The notes: a model not told the origin generated them from the letters alone. A stretch of DNA of 9,312 bases from JABDDM01 sp038240295 (GCA_038240295.1 JBBSDW010000131.1:1-9312); one strand, 5' to 3'; positions 1 to 6,281 are shown, numbered from the stretch's first letter. Numbers and translations are program-made.

Positions 1-30
1 AGTTCTTAATTCTTAGTTGGGGTTCGGGGA
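1..30 (+). repeat. Left terminal inverted repeat of the four-helix-bundle unit
   Basis: It begins with two AGTTCTT-type heptamers, then GTTGGGG and a CGGGGA tail. It matches the reverse complement of 488-517 at 28 of 30 positions; the differences are at positions 9 and 24. A second, degenerate copy of the same pattern follows at 38-56 (TTCTTAATTATTAGTTGG), ending at the stop codon of the four-helix gene. Confidence 0.75.
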
Positions 31-48
31 GGGCTTCGTTCTTAATTA

Positions 49-408
49 TTAGTTGGTGGAGTCTGCTGTGGTTTTGACGATTGCGGCGAGTATTCTTACG
101 ACCTCATCCGCTTCAGCCAAATACGGTTCGAGTTCGATGTCAACAAGCTTTGATGCTTGTAGGAGTTTCAACCGGTAAGGCGTCTCGCGTGCCTCTTTGG
201 AGGCAATCGACATTTTTGAGAGAAAATCTCTTCTGCTCTGACCTCCGCTCGCCTCCTCTACGTTCGCCCCGATCGATGTGCCCGACCTGAGCAATTGCTT
301 CGGAATCACATACTCCCGCCGATCCTGCATCAGTCGATACAATTCAATGATTCGCAGGGCGAGGGCAAAGCTCCGCTCCTGGATCAAACTCTTCTTAACA
401 ACTCCCAA
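49..408 (-). CDS. Four-helix-bundle protein (23S rRNA intervening-sequence protein family)
   Basis: This small helical protein has the hallmark core of the 23S-rRNA-IVS/four-helix-bundle family: IQERSFALALRIIELYRLM, then QLLRSGTSIGANVEEA, then a KEARET helix and an EADEVVRILAAIVKT tail. Relatives fold as a four-helix bundle, form pentamers, and resemble the Avd accessory protein of diversity-generating retroelements. The cellular role of free-standing copies is unknown. The start is uncertain. The frame stays open to a TTG at 447, but that codon lies inside the flanking repeat. Family members usually begin just before a KKS-IQEKSF-like segment, so TTG at 408 (about 119 residues) is preferred; an AGGAG lies only 2 nt upstream of it. 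TTG at 387 would give 112 residues. The gene looks complete and intact, and it shares strand with the lipoprotein gene at 524-1369. Confidence 0.8.
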   Translation of the reverse strand: MGVVKKSLIQERSFALALRIIELYRLMQDRREYVIPKQLLRSGTSIGANVEEASGGQSRRDFLSKMSIASKEARETPYRLKLLQASKLVDIELEPYLAEADEVVRILAAIVKTTADSTN

Positions 409-510
409 AGCTCCTGCGTAAAGCGAATGATTGCCCCGACACCCCAACTAAGAACTAACTCCCGCTCATGCGTATAGCGAAAGATTGTCCCCGCACCCCA
501 ACTAAGAACT
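403..510 (-). repeat. Tandem near-duplication with a 54-bp period
   Basis: The block 442-456 (CCCCAACTAAGAACT) recurs exactly at 496-510. The adjoining 20-30 bases on the gene side also match imperfectly: AGCGAATGATTGCCCC at 422 against AGCGAAAGATTGTCCC at 477. The terminal region therefore exists as two head-to-tail copies, each holding a repeat tip plus a leader-like segment. The inner copy runs into the start of the four-helix-bundle gene. Confidence 0.7.
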
Positions 511-524
511 AAGAACTAAGAACT
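488..524 (-). repeat. Right terminal inverted repeat with three 7-bp units
   Basis: Positions 488-517 are the inverted partner of 1-30. Three perfect CTAAGAA units stand at 502-508, 509-515 and 516-522, followed by CT at 523-524. The last base is also the third base of the lipoprotein stop codon (read on the minus strand), so the array abuts the coding sequence exactly. Confidence 0.75.
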
Positions 525-1369
525 CACTGCACCGTAATATCCATCGAGGGAGAATTAAACGCCCCTGCGACGACATTGCCCTTGGGGTCCATGAGCTTCA
601 AGGAAACTGTGTGTTTACCTGTGCCGAGCCCGGTGATGTAGTAAGCTTGCCATTTGGTGAGCTTGGTGATCTCTTTGCCGTCGATCGTTACGTCGACTTG
701 ATAATCGGTTGGGCTGAGTTTGGCGTTGGTCACGTAAAAATCGAGCAAAAGTTTTTGCGCTTCGGCTGCTGTGTAGGTGCCTTTTGGACGCGAGTAGGTT
801 AGCATTGGGCCTTTGAGATCGGGGCCGGTTGTGTCTTTCAATCCTTTGGCCGGTCCGTTCCCGACATAAAAAGTTCGCGTTGCAAATGCGCCTGCGCTTT
901 TTACACTTTCATGATACGAACGTGATGGAAACGCACGGATCGTATGCTTGCCCGGCGTGAGCACGCCGATAAAAAATGGCTGACCATTCTTGTAATCGGC
1001 CATGTAAGGCTTGCCATCGACGATCACGTGAACATGCTGGCCCTGCTTGGAATAGGCGACACCCCGTACCGAATCATTACCAGTCGGTTTTGCGAGTTCC
1101 ATTCCAGTGACATTCATAATCACGCCCACGGAGTCGGTTGCTTTGGGGAGAACCTGTCCTTCACGTGGCGAGACGATTAGAAGCTTCGCTTTGGGAAAAT
1201 CCATCGATGAATCTGCCGGGATGATCGAGATCACGGCAGCAGGCTTCGTCGAATCGCTGGTGGTCTTCGTTGAATCGGTCGTGGCCAGATCTGTCCTTTT
1301 AGCGCAGCCAACTGCGAGCGTAGCGCCAAGTGCAAGACAAAAAAACAATCGTAGTGAAGTGAGTTTCAT
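524..1369 (-). CDS. Predicted lipoprotein with two similar beta-rich domains
   Basis: I do not recognise a named family for this 281-residue protein. Residues 1-21 are a signal peptide ending in a clear lipobox (LAVGC, Cys22), so it should be lipid-anchored in an envelope membrane. A low-complexity Thr/Ser/Asp/Lys linker (about 24-43) follows. The rest reads as two related beta-sandwich-like modules. Residues 111-155 contain HVHVIVDGKPYMA, then VLTPGKHTIRAF; residues 223-265 contain YQVDVTIDGKEIT, then GLGTGKHTVSLKL. That suggests an internal duplication. The ATG at 1369 is preceded by a run of A residues rather than a Shine-Dalgarno sequence, a style seen in Bacteroidota. The DUF971 gene ends 68 nt upstream on the same strand, so co-transcription is possible. 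A substrate-binding or cell-surface role is only a guess. Confidence 0.8.
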   Translation of the reverse strand: MKLTSLRLFFCLALGATLAVGCAKRTDLATTDSTKTTSDSTKPAAVISIIPADSSMDFPKAKLLIVSPREGQVLPKATDSVGVIMNVTGMELAKPTGNDSVRGVAYSKQGQHVHVIVDGKPYMADYKNGQPFFIGVLTPGKHTIRAFPSRSYHESVKSAGAFATRTFYVGNGPAKGLKDTTGPDLKGPMLTYSRPKGTYTAAEAQKLLLDFYVTNAKLSPTDYQVDVTIDGKEITKLTKWQAYYITGLGTGKHTVSLKLMDPKGNVVAGAFNSPSMDITVQ

Positions 1370-1437
1370 TTTTTGTGTGGTGAAGAAAGTGATGCAAATT
1401 CAGGAAAAGTGCAACAGCCGTTCGTGTTTCTTACGTT

Positions 1438-1797
1438 TCAAGTCTTAACTTGGGCCGTGGCCGACTCTTGCCGCTGTCGAAGCGCTTCGCAGGCAAAACA
1501 AGGACAGATTCCTCGAAGATATTCCCACGAGTATATGCCGGTATCGTGACCATCTTTCCAGTAGGCCTGCACGGCATATTGCCCGACAGGATTGAGCGCG
1601 GCGAGTTCGTACATCCCAGGCATGAACACAGGCATTTTCGCCGGCATATATACTTTGCCAAAGAGCACCTCGCCTTTGCAACCTGCGCAGGGGCACGCCT
1701 GCCTCAGCAGCGGTAATGGATAGACCGAAACATGTTCGTCATCCCAAACAACCCTCAACCCACCGTCCGGCTCCTGCTTGATCTGTGTAGCGCGCAT
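1438..1797 (-). CDS. DUF971 / GBBH-like N-terminal domain protein with two CPCxxC motifs
   Basis: This protein of about 119 residues fits the DUF971 family (gamma-butyrobetaine hydroxylase-like N-terminal fold). From the ATG at 1797 it shows VVWDDEHVSVYPLPLLRQACPCAGC (Cys35, 37, 40) and later the family signature DGHDTGIYSWEYLR (His84 region). A second cysteine cluster, CPCFAC (Cys98, 100, 103), follows directly. The GBBH N-terminal fold binds zinc through Cys and His; stand-alone and Mrp-linked members are often discussed with iron-sulfur carriers, but no function is established here. The frame is open back to a TTG at 1824, giving 128 residues. The internal ATG is preferred because the MRATQIKQ start matches family beginnings; neither start has a convincing ribosome site. 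It diverges from the VOC gene at 1964. Confidence 0.82.
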   Translation of the reverse strand: MRATQIKQEPDGGLRVVWDDEHVSVYPLPLLRQACPCAGCKGEVLFGKVYMPAKMPVFMPGMYELAALNPVGQYAVQAYWKDGHDTGIYSWEYLRGICPCFACEALRQRQESATAQVKT

Positions 1798-1963
1798 AGA
1801 AAAAATCTTGTGGGCCGGTAACAACCGTCAGGCAACTCTCAATGCACCAAAGTAGGGGTACGAGGCCAGACGCAGTGCAACTTTACAAGAAACGATGGTG
1901 ACTCTTCGGGCACTAAACTCCTCCGACGCGCGTTTAACTTAGCTGGCTTATTATCGCGACATC

Positions 1964-2323
1964 ATGCGGTTCTCACACATCAATCTTCCCATCCCACAAG
2001 CTGGCGAAGAAATAGTCCGTGCTTTTTACTGCGACTTGATCGGACTTCCTGAAATCCCAAAGCCGCCAGAACTTGCCGCACGCGGAGGCTGCTGGTTCGA
2101 TGCGGGCGGAATCGACATTCATTTAAGTGTATCGTCAGATCCTCCCGGCGAGCAGAGGCATTTCGGACTTGAAGTAACCGATCTCGAAGAGCTCAAAAAG
2201 AGATTGAACCAACGAGGTATCGAGATCGACCCAGGTCGTCCCGCCCCATGGCCCCGGTTCTTCGCTCACGATCCCTTCGGCAATAGAATCGAATTCCACG
2301 AGCCCGGAGGCCTAGGAGGATGA
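1964..2323 (+). CDS. VOC superfamily (glyoxalase/bleomycin-resistance/dioxygenase fold) protein
   Basis: At 119 residues this is a single-polypeptide vicinal-oxygen-chelate protein of two beta-alpha-beta-beta-beta modules. The first begins MRFSHINLPIP, with a His at the usual metal position (His5), followed by the helix EEIVRAFYCDLIGLPE and the strand IDIHLSV (His53). The second begins HFGLEVTDLEELKKRLNQRG (His66) and ends with FFAHDPFGNRIEFHEP, where Glu110 is the usual last metal ligand. His5, His66 and Glu110 form the expected metal site, so it is probably an active metalloenzyme or small-molecule binder. The substrate cannot be read from sequence; members include glyoxalase I, fosfomycin and bleomycin resistance proteins and ring-cleaving dioxygenases. 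The C-terminal GGLGG tail is short. It is divergent from the DUF971 gene, with about 166 nt between the starts. Confidence 0.85.
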   Translation: MRFSHINLPIPQAGEEIVRAFYCDLIGLPEIPKPPELAARGGCWFDAGGIDIHLSVSSDPPGEQRHFGLEVTDLEELKKRLNQRGIEIDPGRPAPWPRFFAHDPFGNRIEFHEPGGLGG

Positions 2324-2343
2324 AGACCAACACCAGCGCCCAG

Positions 2344-2367
2344 CCCCTGACACCCGACACCCAAGAA
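2344..2367 (+). repeat. Short 7-bp-period repeat (CTGACAC/CCGACAC/CCAAGAA)
   Basis: Three heptads stand in register: CTGACAC (2347-2353), CCGACAC (2354-2360) and CCAAGAA (2361-2367). The segment CCCGACACCC followed by AAGAA also occurs near the right end of the four-helix-bundle unit (435-453, with CAACT inserted). It lies 20-odd bases after the VOC stop codon. It may be a worn relic of the same kind of repeat, but it is short, so confidence is low. Confidence 0.35.
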
Positions 2368-2449
2368 TGAATAAAGTTTATACACACACGAACGAACTGC
2401 CGAAAATAGCGCGTTTTGAAGGGTGCGTGATTCGATCATCAACGTTCTT

Positions 2450-4135
2450 ATGAAAGCTCTCCGAATTTTTGCTTTTCTTATCGCCGCATTTTGCTCGTGC
2501 TCGACTTCGGTTTTCGCTCAACAACTTGCTGCAAAGTTTGCACCGGACCACCTGATCGTGAATTTCAAACTTGCACATCCGGGCTGGTTTCAAACTGGCG
2601 AAGAGCGAGCGCAATCTACGGTGCCGTCCTCGCTTGATTCGCTGAATCAGCGTTTCGGTGCGCTACGGGCAGAATATATCGGGCCCCATCAGGATGACAG
2701 CACAAGCTTTCAGCGCGTCTATGTCATCAAATTCGCGAAACCGATCGATGTATTGAGTGCCGTAAAGGCGTATTTAGCCACGGGACTTTTTACGTTCGTC
2801 GAGCCCGATTATATCGGCGAGGGCGCAGGCAAAAAAGAAAATTCAGCCGAGTCACTACTTCCGAGCGATCCCAATTTTCGAAAACAATGGGGTTTGCACA
2901 ACGATGGATCGTTCAATATTGACGGACAAATTGCAGTGCCGGGCGCCGACATCGACATGGTCGATGCCTGGCCGATCGAACAGGGCGATAGCTCAGTCAT
3001 CGTAGCGTTCGTCGATTCAGGCTGCAAACTCGATCATCCCGAATTCGCCGGCAGGATCTGGCAGAATAAGAAGGAGCTAACGGGAAATCACATAGACGAT
3101 GATAAGAATGGATTCGCCGACGATGTCGTCGGATGGAATTTTCAGTATGGCAATAATAATCCAACGGACGATTTTGGTCACGGCACGAACGTCGCGAGTA
3201 TCGTTGGCGAGAATGGAAACAACGGCGTGCTTTTTTCAGGGATTGACTGGCGCTGCAAGCTCATGATCCTCAAAGCTTTGGATTCAAATAACGCGGGAAG
3301 TTATTCCATCTGGGCATCCGCGATCTATTACGCCGTTGACAATGGCGCACGCGTGATCAATCTTTCCCTCGAAGGCCATGGCTCTTCGAGCGCGCTCGAA
3401 GCAGCCATCACCTACGCTTACAATCACAACGTGCTCCCTGTCGCCTGCATGGGCAATTTCAATTCCGCCGTTCCATCGTACCCAGCTGCCTGCACGCACG
3501 CCTTCGGCGTCGGTTCGGTCAATTCAAATGACACTCGTACGCATCCTTTCTTCTGGGATCCGAGCAGCGGCAGCGATTGGGGCTCCGACATCAAGGTGGT
3601 TGCACCGGGCAATTACATCTACGGACTCAACCATCAATCGAACACCGCCGACAACATCTACTGGGGCGGCACATCGCAGGCGACCCCGCACGTCGTGGGT
3701 CTCGCGGCGTTGCTTCTCGCGCAAATGCCAGGGCGAACTGTCGACTCTCTCGAGGCGATCATCGAACGAACCGCCGACGATCAAGTTGGGAATCCAAGCG
3801 AAGACACGAAGGGCTGGGATCAATATTATGGGTACGGCCGCATCAATGCTTACAAAGCACTCAGAGCGGGCATGAGCGGTGTCGCTTCGGAGACTCAGAG
3901 TTATGCAACTTCGATCAGTCCGAATCCGGCATCATCCTTCGCCAAAATAACAACCTCCCCTTTCTCAAACGCGAACATCGAAGTCGCCGATGTATCGGGC
4001 CGCGTGCTCGTTCGACAGGATTCGCGAAGTGGAAGCATCACACTCGATCTCCACTCGCTTCCGAATGGCGTCTATTTTGTCCGAACGTCGAACGGCACAA
4101 CTGTCGAACATCAAAAACTTGTCGTAGAGCATTAA
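2450..4135 (+). CDS. Secreted subtilisin-like serine protease (S8) with C-terminal T9SS sorting domain
   Basis: Counted from the ATG at 2450 this is 561 residues. The frame is open to a GTG at 2423, but the ATG gives a standard signal peptide (MKALRIFAFLIAAF) cut near SVFA|QQ. Residues about 24-120 resemble a subtilase propeptide (DHLIVNFK, RVYVIKFAKPIDVLSAV, FVEPDYIGEG). The peptidase domain has all three catalytic residues: Asp189 in FVDSGCKLDHPEF, His244 in DDFGHGTNVASI, and Ser409 in GGTSQATPHVVGL, with the oxyanion Asn336 in ACMGNFN. The last roughly 75 residues (SISPNPASSFAKI, VADVSGRVLV, LDLHSLPNGVYFVR, HQKLVVEH) are a type A T9SS sorting domain. The protein should cross the inner membrane by Sec and be exported or surface-attached by T9SS. 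GTSQ replaces the usual GTSM, and VDSG the usual VDTG; both are tolerated in the family. Confidence 0.93.
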   Translation: MKALRIFAFLIAAFCSCSTSVFAQQLAAKFAPDHLIVNFKLAHPGWFQTGEERAQSTVPSSLDSLNQRFGALRAEYIGPHQDDSTSFQRVYVIKFAKPIDVLSAVKAYLATGLFTFVEPDYIGEGAGKKENSAESLLPSDPNFRKQWGLHNDGSFNIDGQIAVPGADIDMVDAWPIEQGDSSVIVAFVDSGCKLDHPEFAGRIWQNKKELTGNHIDDDKNGFADDVVGWNFQYGNNNPTDDFGHGTNVASIVGENGNNGVLFSGIDWRCKLMILKALDSNNAGSYSIWASAIYYAVDNGARVINLSLEGHGSSSALEAAITYAYNHNVLPVACMGNFNSAVPSYPAACTHAFGVGSVNSNDTRTHPFFWDPSSGSDWGSDIKVVAPGNYIYGLNHQSNTADNIYWGGTSQATPHVVGLAALLLAQMPGRTVDSLEAIIERTADDQVGNPSEDTKGWDQYYGYGRINAYKALRAGMSGVASETQSYATSISPNPASSFAKITTSPFSNANIEVADVSGRVLVRQDSRSGSITLDLHSLPNGVYFVRTSNGTTVEHQKLVVEH

Positions 4136-4227
4136 AGGTAGCAGCCCGTTCTGGACTTCGGCGAAAAATAGGTGAGGCTTAAGACGGTTGTAGATTTGCC
4201 CTCTATCTTAAAATAAGACGCGGCAAC

Positions 4228-4923
4228 ATGAGCAGTGACGATCGATTCACCCTTTCGCCCACCGAAACAACGCAGATGGCGCATGCGGCGCTCGGGCAGC
4301 CGAATGCAGAGGAGAGTCTTATCGATCTCGAGCGGTTTTCACGCGTCGTAGACCGCTACCCGAGCTATCACATCGTGCGCGGTGAATATTTGATCGCACT
4401 TGGAAGGTTGGATGAAGCGCGTGAGTCGTTAAAATGTGCGCTGAAGCTTTCTCCCAATTCGGCACGACCCGCATTCTTGCTCGAATCTCTTTATGGCTCC
4501 CAACAAAAACCGGTCGAACCGGAGCCAAAGAAAGCAAGCATTACCAAACCGCTGAAAAAACAGGGTACGCTCGCAGCATTGTTTGGCGAGACCGATGCGC
4601 GTGTTCCTCAGAGGATCAGAACCCAGGCGGCCGAAAAAACTCCTAACTCGAATTTCGATCTTGGCGCGATCGCATCCTTGCTCAGCCGCGAACGGCCGCT
4701 TGTCCGGCCAACTTCGGAACATCCCGAGACCACTACGCCTGTAGCCGCCAAAAAGAGTCCGGCGTTCGTGAGCGAAACACTGGCAGGCATCTTGCTGGGT
4801 CAGGGAAAGCTGAAGGAAGCACTGGAATCCTATGAGTATCTCTACACCAATGATCCGGATCGTGCCGATTATTATCGAGAGCGAATCGAGATCATCCAGA
4901 AACGAATGAAGTCTTCAACCTAA
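4228..4923 (+). CDS. TPR-repeat protein
   Basis: This is a 231-residue protein without a signal peptide or membrane segment, so probably cytoplasmic. One tetratricopeptide repeat lies at about residues 44-77 (YPSYHIVRGEYLIALGRLDEA, then ALKLSPNSARPA) and another at about 180-213 (SETLAGILLGQGKLKEA, then YEYLYTNDPDRADYY). A charged Lys/Pro/Thr-rich linker between them (about 92-178) is likely flexible. The C-terminal ETLA-type TPR followed by an RERIEIIQKR helix resembles tail modules of many Bacteroidota TPR proteins. TPRs bind protein partners; none can be named here. The ATG has no Shine-Dalgarno sequence. The next gene begins 12 nt after the stop, which supports co-transcription. Confidence 0.8.
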   Translation: MSSDDRFTLSPTETTQMAHAALGQPNAEESLIDLERFSRVVDRYPSYHIVRGEYLIALGRLDEARESLKCALKLSPNSARPAFLLESLYGSQQKPVEPEPKKASITKPLKKQGTLAALFGETDARVPQRIRTQAAEKTPNSNFDLGAIASLLSRERPLVRPTSEHPETTTPVAAKKSPAFVSETLAGILLGQGKLKEALESYEYLYTNDPDRADYYRERIEIIQKRMKSST

Positions 4924-4934
4924 AGATTTGCGAT

Positions 4935-5714
4935 TTGACGAAATTTCCGAAGAGTAACGTTTTCGCTGGCGCCCTCCTGCTTGCCATTCTTTTTGGCTGC
5001 GGGCCTTCAGTGCAGGTCAGCATCCGTGCGGTGCCGCAACGCCCTCCGCTTTCTGGTCCCAACGATTCGCTTCTTGAGGCGGTACTGCATCGGTCGGTCG
5101 ATACTTCGGGGCATATCGATCTTTCGGCGATCAAAGGCGATACTGCCTTAACGGTCTATTTGAGCGACGTTGCGGTCACCAAGACCGACGCCTTCGTTTC
5201 CCGAAGTGCGCAGCTCGCGTTCTGGATCAATGCGCATAACGCAGCGATGCTCGATCTCTTACGGCTGAATCATCCTGTGCACGGACTTATGGACGTGAGC
5301 GGAATGCGGACTGCGAGCGTCGTGATCGTTGGCGGAGAGACCTTTTCGATCGATGACATCGAGAGAATCATGGCAAGCCAGTTTCGCGAGCCACGTGCAT
5401 ATTTTGTACTGTTCATGGGTGGAAGATCGTCGCCCAAACTTTTGAGCGAGACCTACAAGGTCGAGAATCTAAGCATTCAACTCGATCGCGCTGTGCAAAA
5501 CTTCATTGCAGATTCAACCAAGAATCGCGTAGGCAAACGGCCTCCTGCGCTTTACCTCTCCGATCTCTTTCATACGCATGCCGATGAATTTGCGAAAGCT
5601 TCGGGAAGTCTCGGCGCCTTTCTTCGTGCATTCGCCTCCGGTTCGATCGCACAGTTTCTCTCTGCACACGCCAACCCCGAAATCAACTTCGTCGAATACG
5701 ACTGGAAACAATAA
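4935..5714 (+). CDS. DUF547 domain lipoprotein
   Basis: This 259-residue protein has an N-terminal hydrophobic segment (FAGALLLAILFGC) with a lipobox at LFGC (Cys22), so it is likely a lipoprotein. DUF547 features follow in order: LLEAVLHRSVDTSGHIDLSAI near residue 47, LAFWINAHNAAMLDLL (94-109), ETFSIDDIERIMASQFREPRAYFVLF (135-160), SPKLLSETYKVENLSIQLDRAVQNFIAD (166-193), LYLSDLFHTHADEF (206-219), and the typical ending INFVEYDW. The function of DUF547 is not established. Most members I recall carry a CAS-x-(S/G)CP segment where this one reads FMGGRSSPKL, so the usual cysteines are absent. The start is TTG at 4935, the only reasonable choice before the signal peptide, and lies 12 nt after the TPR gene stop, so the two are probably translated from one message. 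Confidence 0.85.
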   Translation: MTKFPKSNVFAGALLLAILFGCGPSVQVSIRAVPQRPPLSGPNDSLLEAVLHRSVDTSGHIDLSAIKGDTALTVYLSDVAVTKTDAFVSRSAQLAFWINAHNAAMLDLLRLNHPVHGLMDVSGMRTASVVIVGGETFSIDDIERIMASQFREPRAYFVLFMGGRSSPKLLSETYKVENLSIQLDRAVQNFIADSTKNRVGKRPPALYLSDLFHTHADEFAKASGSLGAFLRAFASGSIAQFLSAHANPEINFVEYDWKQ

Positions 5715-5781
5715 GATGATTGCGCAGCTGGGAGCGATGCAAGGAATGGCAATGTTTGGCACCCGTAGCACTCTTATTGTG

Positions 5782-5798
5782 ATTCACCGATTGTGAAT
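5782..5798 (+). promoter_or_regulatory. Inverted repeat overlapping the DinB-family start codon
   Basis: ATTCAC (5782-5787) and GTGAAT (5793-5798) are perfect inverted halves with a 5-nt gap. The right half contains the GTG start codon. In RNA this could form a small hairpin hiding the start, or in DNA it could be an operator. A 7-nt direct repeat ATTGTGA (5777-5783 and 5791-5797) overlaps it. A 6-bp repeat can arise by chance, so this is tentative. Confidence 0.3.
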
Positions 5799-6266
5799 AG
5801 AACGATCATCGAAGCTAAGTTAGAACGCCTTAAGGAAACGATGCAAAAGGTTACTGCAACTGCCCGCGATTTCCCAGTAGGCTTTGCGCACCAAAAGCCA
5901 GACGCGGTTGCCTTTAGCGCTACCGAGATCATTTATCACCTTGTAGACGTTGAAGAACTCTGGCAGAAACGCATCGGCTTACTGCAGCGAGAGTCAATCG
6001 AAGTTCATTCGATCGAGCCCGATCGACTTGCGAAGTCGGGCAATTACAATGTACAGGTCTTTAGCACCGGGATAGAATCGTTTGTCAGTGCGAGAAGGCG
6101 TACGTTCGATATCGTTCGCGGACTGAGTCCGGAGCAGCTTCAGTGGACAGTGAAACATCCGAAGTTTGGCGAACTCGATGTACAAAAGATCCTCGAGATC
6201 ATGGCTTCGCACGATCTCGGACATGCCGATCAATTCCAGAGGACCCGAACTGCACTTGGAATCTAA
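5793..6266 (+). CDS. DinB-superfamily (four-helix, metal-binding) protein
   Basis: This 157-residue protein has the DinB/YfiT helical-bundle pattern. The three metal-binding histidines are in place: His49 in FSATEIIYHLVDVEELW, and His140 and His144 in IMASHDLGHADQFQRTR. Between them lies a helix with FVSARRRTFDIVRGLSPEQL. Relatives include damage-inducible DinB of Bacillus and thiol-transferases using bacillithiol or mycothiol; the substrate here is not determinable. The start is taken as GTG at 5793, giving MNRTIIEAKLERLKETM, since no better upstream start fits. There is no Shine-Dalgarno sequence, and an inverted repeat covers the start. The LysE-family gene starts 15 nt after the stop, so those two genes look like an operon. 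Confidence 0.85.
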   Translation: MNRTIIEAKLERLKETMQKVTATARDFPVGFAHQKPDAVAFSATEIIYHLVDVEELWQKRIGLLQRESIEVHSIEPDRLAKSGNYNVQVFSTGIESFVSARRRTFDIVRGLSPEQLQWTVKHPKFGELDVQKILEIMASHDLGHADQFQRTRTALGI

Positions 6267-6281
6267 ACCAAACAGATCACA

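Larger units (their letters stand above)
1..524 (-). mobile_element. Putative inverted-repeat-bounded element carrying a four-helix-bundle gene
   Basis: The first 524 bases form a compact unit. A 30-bp sequence at 1-30 reappears in inverted orientation at 488-517 with 28 of 30 matches. Both ends consist of 7-bp AGTTCTT-type units followed by GTTGGGG. The only gene inside is a four-helix-bundle protein of the 23S rRNA intervening-sequence family. The right end finishes on the stop codon of the neighbouring lipoprotein gene, as expected if the unit inserted there. No transposase, recombinase or reverse transcriptase is present, so movement, if any, would depend on a host or distant enzyme. The family is known as small insertions in 23S rRNA genes of Leptospira and other bacteria; the mobility of this copy is inference. 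The left boundary may extend before base 1. Confidence 0.55.

Noticed and set aside
1..524. Diversity-generating retroelement
   Set aside because: The four-helix protein is Avd-like, but there is no reverse transcriptase, template repeat or variable repeat in the window.
1..524. CRISPR array from the heptamer repeats
   Set aside because: The units are 7 bp, directly adjacent, and lack spacers.
1949..1954. TATTAT as -10 of the VOC gene
   Set aside because: There is no -35-like sequence at the right distance, and it would imply an almost leaderless message that nothing else supports.
2354..2384. Promoter before the subtilase gene (CCGACA...TATACA)
   Set aside because: The -35 match is poor, the spacing is 19 bp, and it overlaps the heptad repeat that better explains the sequence.
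3378..4182. Long alternative reading frames within the subtilase gene (3378-3875 and 3577-4182)
   Set aside because: They overlap a clear protease in another frame, are Arg/Ser-rich in an unstructured way, and show no family motif.
4188..4214. Promoter before the TPR gene (TTGTAG...TAAAAT, or TAGATTTG as a Bacteroidota -7 box)
   Set aside because: The sigma-70-like pair has a 15-bp spacer, and the TAnnTTTG match has no partner TTG at the right distance upstream.
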